This document shows, in pieces, positions 59,101-64,000 of a stretch of DNA of 64,000 bases. The notes below the pieces were generated by a model. That model saw only the letters and a program-made list of their open reading frames with translations, was not told where the DNA came from and ran no database searches. The stretch is from Echinometra lucunter (Eukaryota > Echinodermata > Echinoidea > Camarodonta > Echinometridae): positions 26,955,194 through 27,019,193 of the forward strand of contig CM057156.1 in NCBI GenBank assembly GCA_029962745.1. The letters are read 5' to 3'. Both the position numbers and the translations under genes were made by a program. The first letter of the stretch is position 1, and each line of letters starts with the position of its first letter.

Positions 59101-60015
59101 GATGAGTACAGGAATAATTCACTACTGTATTATACGCATATCAGCTCATTTTTCAGAAGACATAACATCCGAAAGATGCCGAGGTCTGTACGGTAAATGA
59201 TTGACTGTCAAAATCCCTCTGTGTAAGTCCACGCTAATACAGAGTCATTTTATTAGCCTTTTGATACCATCGATCATATTGTCTATAGACAATATAATAG
59301 GTATTGATGTTCCTTTAGTGGAGGCTTACCCGAGCGTTTATTGTGATTGACCCAGTCAAATTAAATCCTATTGATTTTCTTTTTACGGTAATACATTAGC
59401 CAGACGTCTGAAAAGGCTAGTATGCCCTTTAAGTTAAACTCGACTCAAGATTTATGATGTAGGGAAACTAACATTAAATTACCCATTGATTGTAAGAAGA
59501 GTTATTTACATCACTTTATTACAAATTAATAATTTATTGCCGCAAATTGGTAGAGGGTGGGTTTGTTTTGGTTTTGGGGTGGGGGCGGTGTTGTTGTTGT
59601 TGCTGTTGTTGTTGTTGTTGCTTCTTTATTTATCTTTTTTCACAAATTTTCCGGTTATATTACAGTATAAACGTATCATTTCGTCAAAAATAAAAATATG
59701 TACAATTCTTTAAAGGGATGTGAACAAAACACATATATTAGATGAATGATAAACCTACATGTATGACCTTCATTATGACAGCAGATATGTGGGAGGTAAA
59801 TTATCTTTTATTTGGGCATGCTTTCTCTTAAGCCTCGATGCAATAATGTACTTTTTAACAAAATCTAATTGAGCTCTTTTTTGTTTCATTTTGCAATCGT
59901 ACAAATTAGTTCTGGTCTATTCTGTGCATGATCACTCGTATCGAATTGTGAGATCTGTTGAGACAAAAATAAAATGTAGTGATTCATTCAATTCAGTCAA
60001 GCAATACATTACTTA
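54970..60015. other. Non-coding stretch with microsatellites and poly-C runs
   Basis: It contains an (ATC)n run at 56151-56209, mixed ATT/ATC repeats at ~56770-56935, and C runs at 56567-56580 and 58056-58078. No exon has a domain to support it. A frame ending at aaag-GTAAGA near 58453 with a hydrophobic run (LPLLFLVAIAGC) was considered but has no ATG and no homology. Confidence 0.45.
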
Positions 60016-60021
60016 TAGAGG

Positions 60022-60230
60022 AGGCGTAATAGCTCAGTTGGCAGAGCGGTGGTCTTGCAATCCGGGGAGCCGGGTTCGAAACCAAGTCGATGCGCTAGTG
60101 CCCTTTGGTGAGGCATGTATCCTCATTACTCGGAGAGGACCTTAAGCCGTCGGTCCTCTGGTTGCTTACTAACAAGCATTCATGCTTTCTTAGCAATCAG
60201 GTAAAATAACCACCACTAACCACATTAAAT
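60022..60230 (+). mobile_element. tRNA-derived SINE
   Basis: The head resembles a tRNA (A-box tagctcagttggcagagcgg, B-box gggttcgaaacc). It is followed by a non-tRNA body with gcgctagtgccctttggtgag and ccgtcggtcctc. The body prevents it being a simple tRNA gene. A degraded relative lies at 61394. Confidence 0.65.
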
Positions 60231-61393
60231 GATATTTAACTGGTAGTATGTTCTTTTAACAGGGCAGCAGGAGGTATTAACAACTTTATCTCCATCGCTT
60301 CGTCAGACATTACTCAAACTTTTTCTCAAATCTACACCTCGGCATTTTTAACATTTATAGAAATTTGGGGTCATCTGTAACATGCCCTAATTAAAAATGG
60401 TCTGCTTTAAAGGGAGACTGCATTGAATATTTCACTTTGCGATTTTGACATTTTGCAGCTCGTTCGTAACAAAATTACTATTAACCTTGCTAATGTATAT
60501 ACTTACTATCCAAATAGCTATTAATTGGGGGATCATTGTTAAATTATTTGTTCTATCCACACATAGATTAATTTCACCTTTATATATAGGGCATTTGGAT
60601 ATCATGAAATTTCTATTGCTAACAAAGAGGAAAGTGGTTCCTTTTTACGTGAATTCACTCCTCCCCACAAATATGACAAAATCCTTTATCTTCACACTGA
60701 GGTGTGAGACGCATTACGCGAATTAAACATGGAGCTTCGTGTGTATGAAAAATAATGAAAACAATGCCCATGCAATATGCAGATTAAAATATGTACATGT
60801 ATTTTCTTTGCCCCTCAACCTTTCCGATTTCAAAAGGACGCCCTATGCTTTCTGGCAGAACAAACTAAAGTCCATATAGTCTGCTAGCGAGAAGGGGTTA
60901 AACCTTTGATAATGGAAGTATAGCTCATGTTACCATGGTAACTAGTTTTTCACAGTTTCCAAAAGCAAAATTTGACCTCAAAACGGAAGATGATAGAACG
61001 AAATGGTCTGCTTCTTTGTGAAATTTTCAATGAAATAGTTTTCCTTGTGTAAGGCATGGTTTTGATTAGACTCCTGTAATTGATACTGCGAGATGATGTC
61101 ACCAGTAATAGTATGTGCACGTCCAAAATTGAGGATGGATAATGTTTCCGATGATATCAGAAGGTCTGTTATAATGTTTATAGAGAGTCGAGTATTCTTA
61201 TCAGAAATAATGCAGTGTTTAATTTTGTTCAGATGATTACGCCTAGAACCGTCGTAAGATATTTTTTTTTTCAAACTTTAGAATACTGATGTTCACATAA
61301 CTTCGGAATAGAAAAAAAAACGAACTTGAGAAAACAAAGCTTTTACGATATGAGGCGTAGAGGGGAAAGAGTTGTTACATCGGGAAATCAAGG

Positions 61394-61510
61394 CACGATA
61401 GCTAAGAGCGAGACCAATGGTCTTGTTACACTGGTTACAGTAAGGCCCAGGGTTCGAAAACCAGGTTGAAGCGCTAGTACCCTTCGGCGGACCATAATCA
61501 CCATATTAAT
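61394..61510 (+). mobile_element. Degraded SINE related to 60022
   Basis: gggttcgaaaaccaggtt followed by gcgctagtacccttcggcgg matches the B-box and body start of the copy at 60022. The A-box is damaged. Confidence 0.55.
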
Positions 61511-62481
61511 TGTTTATGTATATGCTGTTATATCTTACTAAAGAATCTTTTTTTATATTTACAATGATTTTTTTAATGGAATGAATCTGATCAAATTAAA
61601 GCTCTTCTCTCTTAAAATATTCATTTCCACGATTAATACTATTATTTGTTTTCGCATACATGACATGCATGAGGTAGGAGGGGAATACAAATCGATAGAT
61701 AGAGGGCTTTGCATGCATGTTATTAAATTCAAGTGGATTAAGGAAGGCTAAAATTAAAATATATTCAGACAATTGAGTCGGTACCAAGCAGGGAAAACAG
61801 TTCTTGAGAGTCAATGGTTTTTTTTTTCAGAAAGAAGATTCCTAACCTTGTCGAAGCCTACTCCTTATTCTGAAATGTCAACTGATTGGGAAGATAAAGG
61901 GGATTGTATCTCTAAACATCTTGTCAAGAGAAAGAGAGGCAAAATGAGACGGAAATAAAGACAAGAAGGGAGGGGAGATGAGAGAAAAGGACAGAGGAAG
62001 GCGGAGGCAATAGATAGATTTATCCTAAATTGGTGGAGTAGACAGGAAAACAAGTCAACATGGTAGGAAAAAAACGTCTACATAGGAAGTCTCTATCCAT
62101 ACGCAGATACGAATTGAAGTGGTCATTATATGCTTAAGGATTAATATTTTGTCGCTCCTTATTTCAAGAATAGTTTCTTAGTGTTTTGAATGATTGAAAT
62201 GAAATATTTAATTATGATTAATGTCACCTTTTTATTTTGTTTCATTACTATTCTCTGTCTCTGACGCAGTTGGTTGCAAGGAAAGGGCTTCATAAAATAT
62301 GTGTCAGCACATCTTAACGATCACAGATTCATAATAATGATAATGTCATAACCATAACGGAATTTTAAGGCAGTGTATAATTACATTTATTAGTTTTGTA
62401 AGATTATTTATTCGAGCAGAACTGTGTTGAAAACTTTGGTTTAATGAACTTATTAATCATATTTGTATAGCTTATGGAGAA

Positions 62482-62628
62482 CAGGGCCATCTGCTTAAAA
62501 ATTTGCGATTAAACGCAACTCAAAAATTAAACAAAACTTGATTTCAACCAATCACAACTGTGTATTTGGGACTTGCGTTTAATTTTTTGAGTTGCGTTTA
62601 ATCGAAACTTTTTATGCAAGAGGGCCAG
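62482..62628. mobile_element. Short palindromic MITE
   Basis: aggccatctgcttaaaaa-like ends and the arms gcgattaaacgcaactcaaa / ttttgagttgcgtttaatcg are inverse repeats of ~55 bp. The spacer is ~35 bp. No coding capacity. Confidence 0.75.
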
Positions 62629-62657
62629 GACATGATTTCTATCTCTGAAGGGATATG

Positions 62658-62873
62658 CAGCGGCGGAGCCATTCAATTTGGGAGGCGAGGGCGTGCGCTT
62701 CCTTCTTTTCTTATGGTGCCGAAGGCGCCTCTGTGCTGTCTAATTGAAATCTGTACCATCTGACATAGAACGGCGCCCACTGCACATGGAATTGACCGCC
62801 TTCTCACAACAACAGCACCATTGCTTGCAACTCTCGGCCCCCACGCCCTCACAAGCTCTGGATCCGCTTGTGA
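62658..62873. mobile_element. Nonautonomous hAT-type element
   Basis: The left end cagcggcggagcca and the right end tggatccgcttgtg resemble the common CAGYGGCGGATCCA termini of hAT MITEs. The interior resembles 11600-11740. The target duplication is not clear. Confidence 0.5.
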
Positions 62874-62874
62874 T

Positions 62875-64000
62875 AAGCATAACAAACATATTTTGTTTGA
62901 TGATAATTAGTTTTCCTATTCTGTTGTGAGAGATACACTAGCGATCAGTGTGATCATGCCTGAATGTTTTTTTCAGCATGGTTGTAAAATATTTCACGAG
63001 GAAGAATCGTGCAATATTTTTCATTGATGACGGGAATATTATTTTGTAATTGTGCATTAATAATAGTTTTTACGACATTTAACATGTTAACTGACATTCA
63101 TTAACAATAATTGATTAAAATTAAAGTATTTTATTTATAATGTATTTTAGTCCCTGTAAAAAATAAACATGTATAATTCAGTTTTTACTGCGAATAATGT
63201 TTCCCAGTGAACCTTTATTGAATTGAACTGAATTGATACCCTGTACTCTGGGAGGAAGCGATACATGTATGAAGAGCGTATGGTAATATTTTGATTCATA
63301 TATGATCCGTCATATACTGTTGATGTTTGTTATGTTTCATTTTGAAATCCAAAAGGATCAATAAAACACAAATTACAAAAAATAATGATTATTTCAATTT
63401 GGCGGATAAAATCATTTTGGATGTAGCTCAAGCTGGAAATGCATACATCTTTGATGTGTCACGTAATTTCCTGAGCCTTGTATGATTATTTTCCAGTGTG
63501 GAGGCATAATCTTAGAATAAATTAAAGAATATTAGAAAGAGTGCATGTAATTCAAATCATTAATCGTCATAGCAGATCAGCTTAAGAACAGACTGAAAAC
63601 TTACTGTTTAATAGTAGTTTTACTAGTTTAGTTTGATTTAAGTTGGCATGCGATCATGTCGATCTGAATAATGTCTTTTCTATCATTGCAATCTTACCTC
63701 TGCATATTTTCTTTGTTCTAAAGCGCATAGGGATTGCCAAAGTGATGTGCTCTATACAACTTTATTATGTGTTATATTAAAGTTTGAAAGGATTTTCTGC
63801 CCCTGTCTCAAGCAAAGAAACAATGAATAAGTATGAGGTGAGATCAAGGCTTTGTCTGGAACATAAGGCAATGGATTTGAAAACACTTGAAATGATAAAA
63901 CTTGATGTACCTTTACGCCTCTGTAAATACACCCACAAGCTTCAAGCACTGGAAAACTTTCAGATTATTAAAATACTAATGTACAAATGAAATTAGGGCG
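62875..64000. other. Non-coding stretch, nothing recognised
   Basis: No gene, RNA or transposon end could be supported up to the right edge. Confidence 0.5.

Noticed and set aside
1..64000. CRISPR arrays, operons, riboswitches or prophage
   Set aside because: All repeats found are tandem exonic, microsatellite or transposon types, and genes are intron-containing. The window is eukaryotic.

Overview
This is an AT-rich, intron-rich eukaryotic window, best explained as an invertebrate deuterostome genome, most likely an echinoderm such as a sea urchin. The reasons are a tandem array of short CCP (sushi) exons, a leucine-rich-repeat receptor of the relaxin-receptor (LGR type C) architecture, a THAP-bearing P-like element, an L1/Tx1-type LINE, and a very dense load of miniature inverted-repeat and foldback elements. 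The species call is inference. There is no bacterial gene organisation and no CRISPR array.

Genes. (1) Positions 265-5683, minus strand: the middle of a gene built from a ~1.14-kb unit repeated five times. Each unit carries two 183-bp phase 1-1 exons, types A and B, each encoding a CCP-like module with six cysteines. One B exon is truncated and one unit carries a retroposed insertion with a 15-bp target-site duplication. A possible 57-bp phase 1-1 exon with six consecutive arginines lies upstream at 7248-7304. The gene runs off the left edge. (2) Positions 13002-20363, minus strand: a relaxin-receptor-like GPCR gene with LDLa, LRRNT, seven LRR exons and a hinge/7TM exon, all phase-compatible. 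It is broken by two in-frame stops and two frameshifts in the 7TM exon and by an ~800-bp hAT-like element with an 8-bp target duplication inside the LRRNT exon. It reads as a unitary pseudogene. No other host gene can be supported.

Mobile DNA. The largest item is a ~9.7-kb L1/Tx1-like LINE (24977-34657, minus strand) with an intact ORF1, a frameshifted endonuclease/reverse transcriptase ORF2, a poly-A end and an 8-bp target duplication. It sits in the middle of a short palindromic element with 28-bp perfect terminal inverted repeats. A second, CR1/Jockey-like LINE fragment lies at 42765-44640. Five MITEs at 6986, 9198, 14395, 45642 and 53899 share CACTCT-type ends (four of them next to TA) but have unrelated self-complementary interiors. 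There are foldback elements at 35530-36608, 37629-38688 and 50745-51300, other inverted-repeat elements at 10195, 19101, 21972, 51843, 54592, 62482 and 62658, and tRNA-derived sequences at 6799, 21200, 60022 and 61394.

The rest (about 38.7-42.6, 45-50.7 and 55-64 kb) is non-coding, with microsatellites (a ~770-bp TAG/GGA/GCA tract at 40626-41395) and a dozen long poly-C runs, nearly all with C on the plus strand. Coordinates of exons come from matching splice signals and reading phase by eye; repeat boundaries are approximate unless a target duplication is named.
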